From the NCBI GenBank assembly GCA_028641055.1, contig CM054062.1, forward strand, positions 25,056,536 to 25,120,535: a stretch of 64,000 bases of DNA. Direction: 5' to 3'. This DNA comes from Alopecurus myosuroides (lineage: Eukaryota > Streptophyta > Magnoliopsida > Poales > Poaceae). The notes under the pieces were generated by a model. That model was not told the DNA's origin. It searched no databases and saw only the letters and a list, made by a program, of their open reading frames with translations. Shown here piece after piece: positions 22,475 through 32,708 of this stretch (positions within the stretch are counted from its first letter, which is position 1; every line of letters starts with the position of its first letter). The translations under genes were made by a program, and so were the position numbers.

Positions 22475-24849
22475 TACTGTGTAATATATTAGTGGACCGA
22501 GAAATCTATATTTTTTAGTAAGAGTTCGCCTAAAGCATACTCTCCCATCCCACAAAATAAGATGTATTACAAGAGTGAGATCAAGATCGAGGTAGCCATT
22601 TATTTAGACAAAAAAAAATCTGATTTATAGTTTAAAAAATAAAAATAAAAATCTAGGTGTGTACATTGTTGTATTCTATCAACGTGTAATATCTCAACTA
22701 GAAATATTTGATAGTTAGGCTGTACAAAAATGACAAAATCTGACATTTGAAAGTACCGAATATCTGCCAAATTTTGTTATTTTTAGCGAGTCTACAATAT
22801 GAACTATTTTGAGTTGGGATTTTGCACATTCCTAGAATGCATCATTCTCCACACTGAGATTTTTCTTCAGTTTTTTTAAAAAATTTGAAATCTGATTTTT
22901 GATTTTTTTTCTTCAAAATAAAGCCCCCCCCCCCCCCGGCTCAGCCACCATTTGTGATTTCTGGTTGTTACAACCAATATACTCCTAAATTTCTTGTAAT
23001 AACATCTTAAATTATGAGGAATCGAGAGTAATTTTTTAGTTTGTTGTTATTGAAGTTTGTGTGGTGCTGAATATCTAGTAGACTATTGTGAAAAAATGGC
23101 ATTCCTTTTGACAAATTATATTGTACTAAAGCCATTAAACGCTAGTTTTTTTTCATTTATTTAAAATTCTGTCTGCACTATTTCATTATCTCGAAAAAAA
23201 ACACCTAAAATGGAACAAAAAATGCCTATGTCTCCTAAATAGGGGAAATATTTCCATGTAGGAAAACAAGACACTGATGCATTCAACTCGATTTGGAATG
23301 ATTTAAAAGCTATAAATCCCAAACAGAACGTCGAAATTACGATCCATTTGTGCTATCGGATTACATGCGACGAGCTATTAAGTATTAGAACCTAGTTCCA
23401 CACGGTTCAATTGATGTTTGTAAAAACAACTCTACCGCGAGATGAAGTAAATTTATAATACTAGTTGCTTTTCACCATCGCTAAGTCGCACACTATTGGT
23501 TCTTTGTTGTATAGAGTGATGTGAAGTTGCTCAACGATTGTTGCTAAGTTTTCTACCACGAAACTAAGTTCCCTATGATGCTAGAAATTGATGTAGACAA
23601 CCATTAGTACGAAGTTGCAAATTTGAACACTAAATTTGTTTTTTGGTAGTATTAAGTTGCCTACTGCTACAATTTTAATCATCCATAAATTTAGTAAATT
23701 TTGAGGCATGCAACCTTTGTTGTACCGGTTGTTTTTCAATGTTGCTAAGTAGGCTACACGTAGGACACACAATACCTACTGAATTCATGGGATCTTAGTT
23801 GTAGTTAAGGGAACTTTTGCAATAGCAAAAGGGAATTTAAGAGTAGATGTAGCCAAAATTATGTCGTTGCGGCGCTTTCCCGAGTACACTATGAAGAAGG
23901 GTCAAAACCCTCATCCACAAATGGGGAATGCTTCCGTCGTGACGAGTTTGTCGCTGATTTGGAGGTTTGATGGGCAATGGTTATACACCATGTCACCAAT
24001 GAGGCGGGAAACTCAACACCGACATAAGCCGTCCTATGTACGTTATTGATTCAAGTAGTGCATCTGTAGCAATTAATTTTGTATCACCGTTTGCATTAGA
24101 GTTAAGTTGGAAATGGCCTTACGATTTTGAGTGCTTGCAATGAGCTTCTTGTTCTCCATTATATACAAGATCAATTACATATTCAACAGCACAGTGACTA
24201 AATCGAACACAAAAATTTCATTCATAACGCATACACATGCCATCTCTACACGTCCGATGCATCACATTGATATTCATTAGAAAACTACATACATATCTTG
24301 GTGCCAACTCTATAGTCCAATGTATCACATTGTTATTCATTAAAACCGAGGAGGTTTCCTTTTCACCATCGGTAGCATATACAATTTTCGCTTTAGACAG
24401 ATTTACAGAATTTTAATTGTTGCAACATTTTCCTGTAGAGGTTATTTGAGTTTTAGTATTGCAATATTAGGAATTGTTCTATAGACCATTAGGTCAAAAG
24501 GATTTATTTTTTCTCTTTCGAGTATAACCATTTGGAAAAATATACTGTGGTTTTGAGATCCTATGTATTTCCTATGATGCAATCAAACTATTTTTTCATT
24601 TTTAATAGCTTTTAATCCATTAAAATATAAGCGAACATCTCACTGTGGTGGTAGATGTCATGGGACTGGAATAAATAAGTAAGACGTAAGATCGACGCTT
24701 GTTTAAGATGCCGAAATTATATTATCCCCACAAACTCATAGTTCACGATAGGGATAAATACACGTGAGCATGAACATAGAGCGACTTGACTATAGAATAG
24801 ACGATACCGAGAGAGTTCAAGAAATATATGACGATGATGATATTGTTAT
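22475..24849. other. AT-rich unclassified DNA
   Basis: No supported gene. A 14-base C run lies near 22924-22938. Between 23480 and 24110 variants of CTAAGTTGC recur about eight times at irregular spacing, which suggests a decayed repeat. Short open frames here are chance. Confidence 0.4.
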
Positions 24850-24851
24850 TA

Positions 24852-24944
24852 CTCCCTCCGGTCTGATTTAAGTGTCGCAGCCTGTTCATAAGTTTGTACG
24901 CAAGTAGTTCATTTTTTACGTCACTAATTTCGGATCAGAGGGAG
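24852..24944. mobile_element. Stowaway MITE (93 bp)
   Basis: CTCCCTCCGGTCTGATTTAAG at the left and the inverted CGGATCAGAGGGAG at the right, flanked by TA target duplications at 24850-24851 and 24945-24946. Terminal identity is strong for about 7-10 bp. Confidence 0.8.
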
Positions 24945-24946
24945 TA

Positions 24947-26034
24947 TTAACAATAATAATGATGAAATACTTTTTGTGTTGGTTGAGACCTGAGATGCAC
25001 AATTTTGAACTTGTTTTCTATATATAACCAACAAAGATGTATTTAAAAACAACTTATACAGTCATGACTAGTACAATCATGGGAGGACCGCTGGTCCATC
25101 GAATCCAAGGCTGCGGCTTCTCAAAAGGTGCAACAACTCCGAACCAACTCCACGACCCTCGCCGCGAAAACGAGCGGTGAAACTGAGCTTTCATAAAAGG
25201 AAAGGCGAAAGTGCACGTAAGTACGTTTAATAATTTACGTACTTCCGAGGAAGAAACCGGTGCTGCGACGCGACGTGGTGTGGATTTTTTCCCTTTGCTC
25301 TACGAAATCACCGATCATTGGAACCCAACCAAATGGCTCCATCCAAACACGCGATGCCATGCCAGAACACAACGGATCGAGGAATCAATGCGCCGTCCGA
25401 CGCGCGTTGCCGCAAGCAAAGCAAAGCACAAATGGACAAACGCGTTTCTGGCTGGAAGCCGCACGGTTAAAGTGGAGTACTACGTGCGCGTACCAGGTCT
25501 GGAGCTGGACGAAAATGCCGATTAACGTGTAGTGACATGATCGAGTAACAATAAGGGATAGATCACACGCAAGCCTATTATTCCCTGGGACTGTACGAGT
25601 GAGTGATCAGGGGAGACCGTGTCAATGATTGCCCAGCGTGCGCCTTTCGATTCACGTGCACTTTCTTAACGAACAGCTTTTTAAAAACAAAAATTGTGAA
25701 GAAAACAGCTTTAAGATGTCAAAGACAATGTTTAGGCACTAATTAAGCAAAGCCAGTTAGAGGCGCTCGTGTCGTAACCATCATTTCGAGCCGGAATCAT
25801 GAAATTCATTTGAGTAAAGCCAGTTAGAATAATCATAATCATGTTTATTTTCTACCTCTATTCATGTCCCGTGTTTTATCGAACCGATTTTCATAAAACT
25901 TTACGCGGAAGATAGTTGCGTGCGCTTCAACCAATACAGAGGTTACAGACATTTCCTCCTTTTTGAGAAAAGCATATCCCCTGCTATTCCGGGTGTCTCT
26001 TAGAACATAGAAACGGTTGAATTCACTTCGGTCT
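24947..26034. other. Spacer with a GC-richer island and an unassigned 104-codon frame
   Basis: 25080-25640 is less AT-rich than its surroundings. A plus-strand frame at 25211-25525 (MHVSTFNNLRTSEEE...) has no recognisable domain. No splice or promoter context supports it as a gene. The rest is AT-rich and empty. Confidence 0.3.
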
Positions 26035-26279
26035 CTTGACTCCGTATATTAGGTTTGTCTTGAGTCAAACTTCTAAAAAAAATTTAACCGATTTGACAGG
26101 AAAAACTACCAAAATCTATAATATCAGATCAATACAATATGGAAATGCATTCCATGATGAATCGAGTGATATTTCTCTTGTATTGTGAATGTTGGTAGAT
26201 TTTTACTACGAAATTAGTCAAACTTTAGAAAAATTGACTTAAGAAAATCATAATATAGGAGTAAAAAGAAAGGAGGGAG
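26035..26279. mobile_element. Stowaway-like MITE (~245 bp)
   Basis: The left end is CTCCGTATATTAGGTTTGTC. The right end is AAGAAAATCATAATATAGGAG...GGAGGGAG followed by TA at 26280. Internal GTCTTGAGTCAAACTT is mirrored by AGTCAAACTTTAG near 26217, typical of this family. The left terminus has decayed, so its exact base is uncertain. Confidence 0.6.
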
Positions 26280-26281
26280 TA

Positions 26282-27710
26282 TCATGAACTAATGCTATGG
26301 TGCTTTGAGTACAATGTACTTTATTACGAATAAACCTAATTTTGGTCCCGAGTCCCCGAGTCTATTTGTAAGTTCTAAGATGGTCTCTCCACTCTATACG
26401 AGTTATTCTTGGTCCTTTCAACTATCAAAACCATCTAGATGTCATTTGCCAAAAAGAGGTTTTGACGAACATGGCGACGATTTCACATATGTGGTCCTTA
26501 CCTACATGGTAAGTGAAAAAAAGATAAAATGTCTAATATATAAATATAAAAATTAAGTGAAGGGTACAAAAATAAATGAAAAACATATATATTGCAAAAA
26601 CTTATGGTGGTTTCAGGAAGCCTAAAAAATGCACAACATTTAGAAATGTCTCGTAAAAGGCTTAAATTTCCACAAAATACGAAGATTTCATCCTTCTAAT
26701 TTTATTTTTAATTATCAAAATTTCTAGTATTTTTTTATGAAATGTATGCCCTTTTCTAAATCCTTGTTTTTTTAGTAATTTTTATTTTAAAAATGTTTTC
26801 AGTAAGAATAATTTTCAACTTTCCTAGTAAATTTTTGTTTTTCAGATTTCCACAATTTTCTTCATTATTTTAGCAAAAAAATAATATTGCGCAGCCATAA
26901 CCACGTATGCAAATTTCCATAAATTCATCACGAGAACACCTTTCAGCAGCGTAAATCAATTCTGGAATATTTTACTCTGGATGGATCAGCAATGCATGGA
27001 TTATATAGTCGAGAGAAGCTTATCCTTGGCAGAGTAATTAAGGGACTAAAAGTAGGCGTGTTCCTTAATTTTAGTATAATATACACGCATGAACAGTTGT
27101 TCTAAGACTATGTACCTGTAAGTTTGCGATGGAAATGAGCGTGCGATTAGTTGGTAGTACCACCGAATTAGCTGTTACGGGTAACCTTTCGGCAATTTCC
27201 ATTCGGGAGTGTGGCACTTCGGTGCATGATTGGGCGTGCCACGGCCTGTCCTGAGCAGGATTTCATCACTGATCCCTCCACAAAGCTTTAGGTGATACTA
27301 TCATTACCATGAACATGATTGATCTGAACATGATCTGTGACCAACCAGACGTTTAATTTCGATAGATCTTTCACAAGACTGCACCGACAGTGCTACGGTA
27401 CGCGGAGGGTAGAGTTTGCTTAGTAGGTGGCGTGATAGGTCCCATATATATGACATCTCGAATTAAACCCTCAACAGCCCGAGGAGAGCGCATTAGCTTG
27501 GTATCATTAGCGTTCGTACGTGCACCTAAACAAATGGGACTGCAAATATGAGAGGTACGACACACTAAGATCGGATCGAAATGGGCTGGGACCCAGCAAC
27601 AGCCAATACAAGAAATGCGATGCCCTGGGTTAATTAAGCCATAGTCAGTCGTCCATAGGTGCAAGTTGCAACCACTCCAAGTCTCCAACTCGTCAACTAT
27701 GCTATATATG
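26282..27710. other. AT-rich unclassified DNA
   Basis: Nothing coding or repetitive was recognised. 26560-26930 is especially AT-rich. Confidence 0.4.
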
Positions 27711-27816
27711 CTCCATCCGTCTCAATAAACTTGGACAAAAATGGATGTATCTAACACTAAAATATGTTTACATACATCCATTTTTTCTAATTTTAAGACA
27801 GTTACTAGGAAACATA

Positions 27817-27834
27817 CCCGTGCGTTGCAACGGG
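27817..27834 (-). other. Helitron 3' terminal hairpin
   Basis: CCCGTTGCAACGCACGGG on the minus strand: a 5-bp CCCGT/ACGGG stem plus an internal GTTGCAAC palindrome, 12 nt from the terminal CTAG. It is the replication stop signal by family knowledge. Confidence 0.75.
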
Positions 27835-28463
27835 AGAGAGAAATATCCTCTCACAAACACACAATATAAGTCCATATTAATAGAAATGACTTGGAAATAC
27901 ATATTGTTTTGGATAGTAGACACTTTATGTGCTCTAAATACAAAAATTCGTTCCCTCAAACCAACAAGACAAACTAAGAAATGGACAAAATTCAATAAAA
28001 AATAGAAAATCCATCAATCCGTTCAGCAATAAAAAAAGAGACATTGCCGTGCTCGAATCATCTCTTCATGCCGCCGTCGTCTCAATGAAGGATATCGCTG
28101 TTATGCGGTTCTGCCCTGGTCGACATTTTCACAGTCTACCTGTTCTACCAACTTCGTCGAAACTCGTCCGTTGCACTCCAGCCAAGATACGAGCTCAACT
28201 CCAAATTGCTTAGTATTCTTGATGCATAAATAATGCTACATAGGATGTGAAATATCATTATTTTTACTAATCTATGGCATCGCACTGTGTGCACACAACA
28301 AACTTAACCAATATAGAGTTGTGTAGATTGGCCACATGAAAATAATTTCTACGTAGATCGGCCACATGAAAATAATCTCAATAAATTCTAGATATCCCAT
28401 GCGGAGCTTCGAAACCACTGAAACCGTACAGGACCGTCGTCCCGCCACGCGCCCTACTGGGCG

Positions 28464-29911
28464 ATGTCTTCGTCTGAACCGCCCAACACCGCCCCTCTAG
28501 AGGCACCACCTCCCATGAAGCCACCGCCATCTTCCCCACCCCGAGGTATGGTCTCCCATGCATGTACCTTTTTCATACATCCGTACAGACTCCATGAGAA
28601 ACTTCGTGTAAAGTTCCCGACGGTGTAGCTAATCCCAGGGATTATAATTTAATGGTGATTAAGTGCAAGAGAGTTTGGATCTTGTCAGTAGATTGTTTAC
28701 CAATGCATACAACTACAAAAATAAATGACCGATTCTAAAGTAATTATAAATTAAATATAATTTATATATGTAACCATTGACACTACCAGATAGGTCCCAT
28801 CAGTTGCTTGTAATATTTGAGATTAGGATATGGTGTTTGACCATGGCTGTCAGAAACAATAGTTTCATGCTTATAGGTCAGAACAGATGAAAACCAGCAT
28901 GTGAAACTTGAGGTTTAACTGGGAACTTGAGACAACATGGAAAACCGTACTTGTATTCTTAGTTTGATCAGAGGAATATGTGTCTTAATTTGCTTAAAAT
29001 GCTGATCATTCAAGTAGAGTGTGATAACTGATTTGAACATTGTACTGTCTTCTGCTTTCATAAAGCTAATATCAGGTAACTCTTATCTATACATGCATGT
29101 AAAAGTTGAAATTGTAGTGCAAACAACGGGTAGGTTATCAAGAAAACTACCACTCTCACCCCCAGTCAACAAAGACGGCTCATATTTCTTGATTCCCTAA
29201 ACAGTACCATCATTTGTACAACAAACAGAGACTGTACGAAAATAGGAAAATGGTTTAGTGATATAGTACAAATGAAGTTTTATACCGTACGCCATTGAAC
29301 TGACAAAACTTTCCATTGTACCATATATCACAAACCAATCGTACCAAAATTCTGTTAACTATGGTTCACCGATACCAGTTCATTTAAATTTTATTTCAGA
29401 GTAATCCTAAAAATTGTTCATTTTCTCCACGTCTCATGATAAGCAGTTTGTTTCGAGATGGCCAATTTTTTCTGCAAGTTTCTTTATGTGTCTGCTTTTA
29501 CTACGCACTATTTATTGTCCCCCATTACCTCTCTGACTGTTTATCTCTTATAAGCTCTTCCATAAGTCAATTTTCTCGACCAATATTATTCTCGTATTTA
29601 TGCTTTATTGTTTCTACCTCCAGGTGGGGTTGTCGACATGGAATATAGAAAACATCAAACTTCTGGCGGCAAGCTCTGTTAGTATGGTGCCCCTGGATTT
29701 CCCAAACCAGGCTCTTGAAAAGGTTAATTCTGCGAATCAAGTAATTCAGCAGATATACCATGTGAGGCTCCCATTGATACCGATATGTGGGAGCTTTACT
29801 TTCTCATCATGCACTTTTTATCACATGGTCCATTCAAGCGGACTCTTAGAGAACTGTGCAATGAACTCCAAGAGCACCACCTGCTACCTAGAAGATACCA
29901 TGCTTGGTACT
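28464..29911 (+). pseudogene. Captured 5' exons of a BRWD/PHIP-like WD40 gene
   Basis: Carried in the Helitron, opposite to its strand. Exon A 28464-28545 (MSSSEPPNTAPLEAPPP...) ends at a good donor CGAG|GTATGG. Exon B 29624-29911 follows TTTCTACCTCCAG. It contains VVDMEYRKHQTSGGK, then frameshifted FPNQALEKVNSANQVIQQI, then MWELYFLIMHFLSHGPF...LLPRRYHAWY, and ends at TGGTACT|GTATTC. The ELYFLIMHFLS/LLPRRYHAWY motif is, from memory, the N-terminal region of plant bromodomain-WD40 (BRWD/PHIP-type) proteins. Stops and frame changes between the conserved blocks show it is not functional. Only N-terminal exons are present. Confidence 0.6.
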
Positions 29912-30239
29912 GTATTCTCGTGGTAGTTTTCATAGTGGCGAAGAAAATGATGATGGTGTATCATCCCTTTGGATTATCTAAAATTAGTTGAGACTTGAGA
30001 GGTAGAAATACGTAACTCTACTTTATGTTCAGTTTGCATCCATCATTTCATTATCAATAAAAATATTTTCGTTGCTACTAAACAATGATATATAGTTAAC
30101 TATTTAGGTTAACTCCAACATATCTACACGCTAGATTAAATACAAAAAATGGCCACTGAACTCTGCTGCCTGTTTGAACTGAATCTATTTGTAGCAAAAC
30201 TGCATCCCACGGTTTCGTTTGCCGACAATTTTGCCCGTA

Positions 30240-30960
30240 CTTCTAAATGTGAAAGGCTGGCTCATGAGTAGGAACAAGCACTAATTGGAACAGGCTGACC
30301 TTGCAGTTGAGAGCGCATAAAATCGTCCACAATCTCTGTCGAGTAGCCTCAGCCGCCAAGTGCATTGCTGACTTGCTGTCATATTTAGGGATGGAACACG
30401 AACTGGAGGGCCCCCTGGAGACCTCTGTTTCTTGTTCCTCTATGTAAGGTGGAGCTGTGCCGGCAGCAGAAACAGACTGCAAATAAAGGCAGCCACGCCA
30501 CGCCTGATACGTGCCGGTAAGTGGCCGGCAATCTTGGGGTGGAACCACTGCTGCAAGAGGACGGTGGCGTGCTTTTCATCGTCGGCAGGGCCATGGAGAC
30601 CTTGGCGAGCTCCACCTACAGAGCATCCGCGATGACCTCGTCGTCTCTTTGGGCGCGGTCGAACCTGACCTCTGCGGCCGCGGTGGAGGTGTGGCCTGCC
30701 GGCGCATCGCCCGATTTTAGGTGGGCATGTCGTGTCTGTGGCGGCTGTGGGCCGTAGTCGGTGCAGCGCGTCATCCCCCAGCACCCTGCGCCGACGAACT
30801 GGCGCTGCGCGCCGCACGGCCATCTAGGCTCGCCGCCCTAGGCAAACACCTGCCTCCTCAGCCACCATGCTCGTAAGCCTTGCCTCCTAGGCTCCTACCT
30901 CTCCGGCGCGGCGTCGCCCGGGTCGATGCTAGAGATCAGGGTCAACCACAGGCAGTCGAC
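30240..30960. other. GC-rich segment of the Helitron, origin unknown
   Basis: Long but low-complexity Arg/Ala/Gly-rich frames run on both strands, with no recognisable domain. The sharp GC contrast with its surroundings suggests a second captured gene piece. Nothing assignable. Confidence 0.35.
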
Positions 30961-31205
30961 GGATGGTTGAAGAACAAGAGATTGGGGGAACGGGATGGGG
31001 GTCGTTACCGGTGGGTGGGGTGATTGCGTCGCTGTTTACTTTTTTTTCTCTAGCGCAGGTGGGTTGAAGCGGTATCGTGGCAGTTTGCGGGTATTATGTA
31101 ACTTGGTGGGAGGGTAAATTAGTAAAATTATGTTGGACGAAAATTTTGGCAGAAACCTTAATGTCTTTATTATTATATTAGGTAAAGAATATGAGACGGA
31201 TGGAG

Positions 31206-31318
31206 TATATATATATATATAACTGTGGTTTGATCTAAGCCAAAGTGTCAGTGATCGTACATATAATCTTTAAAGATAATCAGTTGATCAGAAACGAAGA
31301 ACTATGGCTAATCTATGT
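31206..31318. repeat. (TA)n run and spacer
   Basis: About eight TA repeats near 31206-31221, then ordinary AT-rich DNA up to the LINE poly-T. Confidence 0.6.
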
Positions 31319-31866
31319 TTTTTTTTGAAACAGCAGGCAAAAGATTTGCCATTTTCATTAAATAAGAAGAGAGTTTATAGGGTTTGGTTTTAATGCCTAG
31401 GACAAGCACTAAGACTTTTCAAAAGCCTACTCTCCCAAAATTACATTTCCCAAATAAGTGGCACCGGCAAACTTCCACAACTTGGCCTCATCTTGGAGAT
31501 GACTATATTTGTAGGTGAGGCAACATGGCGAAAGATTCTTGCATTACGCTACTTCGAAATTTCCCACGAGACTAGCATTATTAGAGAGGCTATGGCCTTT
31601 CACGCTCGATCCTTCTTGGAGACAAGATTCAACCACCAAGATTTAACATTGGGCTTATTGGACCAATTTGCCGGAGATATATCCATGAAGCCGCACCAAG
31701 GAAGGATAGCCGACCAAATCCTAGTTGAGAAGCGGCATTGGAAGATGAGATGGGCCGATGTTAATCTATGTAATGTGTCTTGTGTCATGCAGCACAAATG
31801 AAGGATTGTGTACACACTCTCAAACGAAAGAGTTATGGGTTTACGTTTACCCAAGAGAGAAAACAA
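31319..31866 (-). pseudogene. 3' end of a LINE (zf-RVT region)
   Basis: The minus strand encodes AHLIFQCRFSTRIWSAIL, the zinc-binding C-terminal motif after LINE reverse transcriptase. Decayed coding and a 3' UTR follow, ending in a poly-A (T run at 31318-31327 on the plus strand). It is 5'-truncated with several stops. Confidence 0.65.
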
Positions 31867-32708
31867 CCTGAAATGAGACGCAAGCCCCCGAGGGTATCAA
31901 GAAATTGATGAACCTGCAGCCAGGATTCCAAAATGTTACGTAGAAAACAATGCTTGAAGCGCAAGGCTCTATGTAGTTATGGTCATGATGTGAGTAAGAC
32001 GATTGAAGATATCTCCCAAAGGCAAATGACAGATAGACAGACACACCGACATGATAGCGAGGAATAAATACCAAAGATGGAACTGTGTGTGGGGAGAGGA
32101 AATGAAGAGAAACAGAACAGAAAATGTTTTGGAGGAGCAAGCAGAAGTAATGGTAATACGGATCGCACTTTCAGCAATAGGAATCCTCTGCAGCGCAGAG
32201 TACACACAAACGCCGGTGGGTCGAAGATGGTAATGCCGTCCAGGTCACGGTCAGTCTGGTTATTCCGTTTGAGCAGGTAGAGAGGATAGGGTTGTGAGAG
32301 ACGTACCAACTTCTTTGGATTGACAATTCAAGTCGAGTGACAGGGCCTATTGATGTTAGCCACCAAGCCATGTGTTAGGCAGACAAAAGTCCAAGTTGCA
32401 TGCTTGATAAAAAAGGCATACTAATTTTGGGTATGAGAAGAAGCATCAGTTCACGCAATGTGTCATCATTTATCAACTTGCTTCACACCATCATCTGTAT
32501 AATCATCAGTTTTCTGCCTTTAAAACATGAAGGTGGCTTTGGTACAGGCAAACATAGAGGTAGGATTTTTTTCTTTTGAAAAAAATAAATTGAAGCTTAA
32601 AGACGAAAACTACAGTAAAATACATTACTGAAATTAGTCATCATAATTTTAAATTGCGCGAACAGGAACCCATTTTCAGTTGTTTGGTGGCGCTGGGAAA
32701 CACGTTAA
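31867..32708. other. Unclassified spacer
   Basis: No gene, repeat or terminal structure recognised. Ends at the TAA target duplication of the next element. Confidence 0.4.

Larger units (their letters stand above)
27805..31182 (-). mobile_element. Non-autonomous Helitron (~3.4 kb)
   Basis: In minus orientation the 3' end reads hairpin CCCGTTGCAACGCACGGG, then 12 nt ending CTAG, then host T, the classic Helitron 3' terminus. The 5' end lies at 31182 next to host A; it reads CC where TC is expected, a likely mutation. Insertion between A (27804) and T (31183), with no target duplication, inside a MITE fits the rolling-circle mechanism. No Rep/helicase frame is present, so it depends on an autonomous relative. 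It carries gene fragments, described separately. Confidence 0.75.
27711..31205. mobile_element. Stowaway MITE split by a Helitron
   Basis: The left part 27711-27804 begins CTCCATCCGTCTCA and carries the usual AACTTGGACAAAAATGGATG interior. The right part 31183-31205 ends with the exact inverted TGAGACGGATGGAG, followed by TA. The 14-bp terminal repeats match perfectly. The intervening 3.4 kb is the Helitron. Confidence 0.75.

Noticed and set aside
31309..31770. 9-bp repeat TAATCTATG as a LINE target duplication
   Set aside because: LINE coding similarity (CCMTQD...AHLIFQCRF) continues past the second copy, so the repeat lies inside the element and is coincidence.
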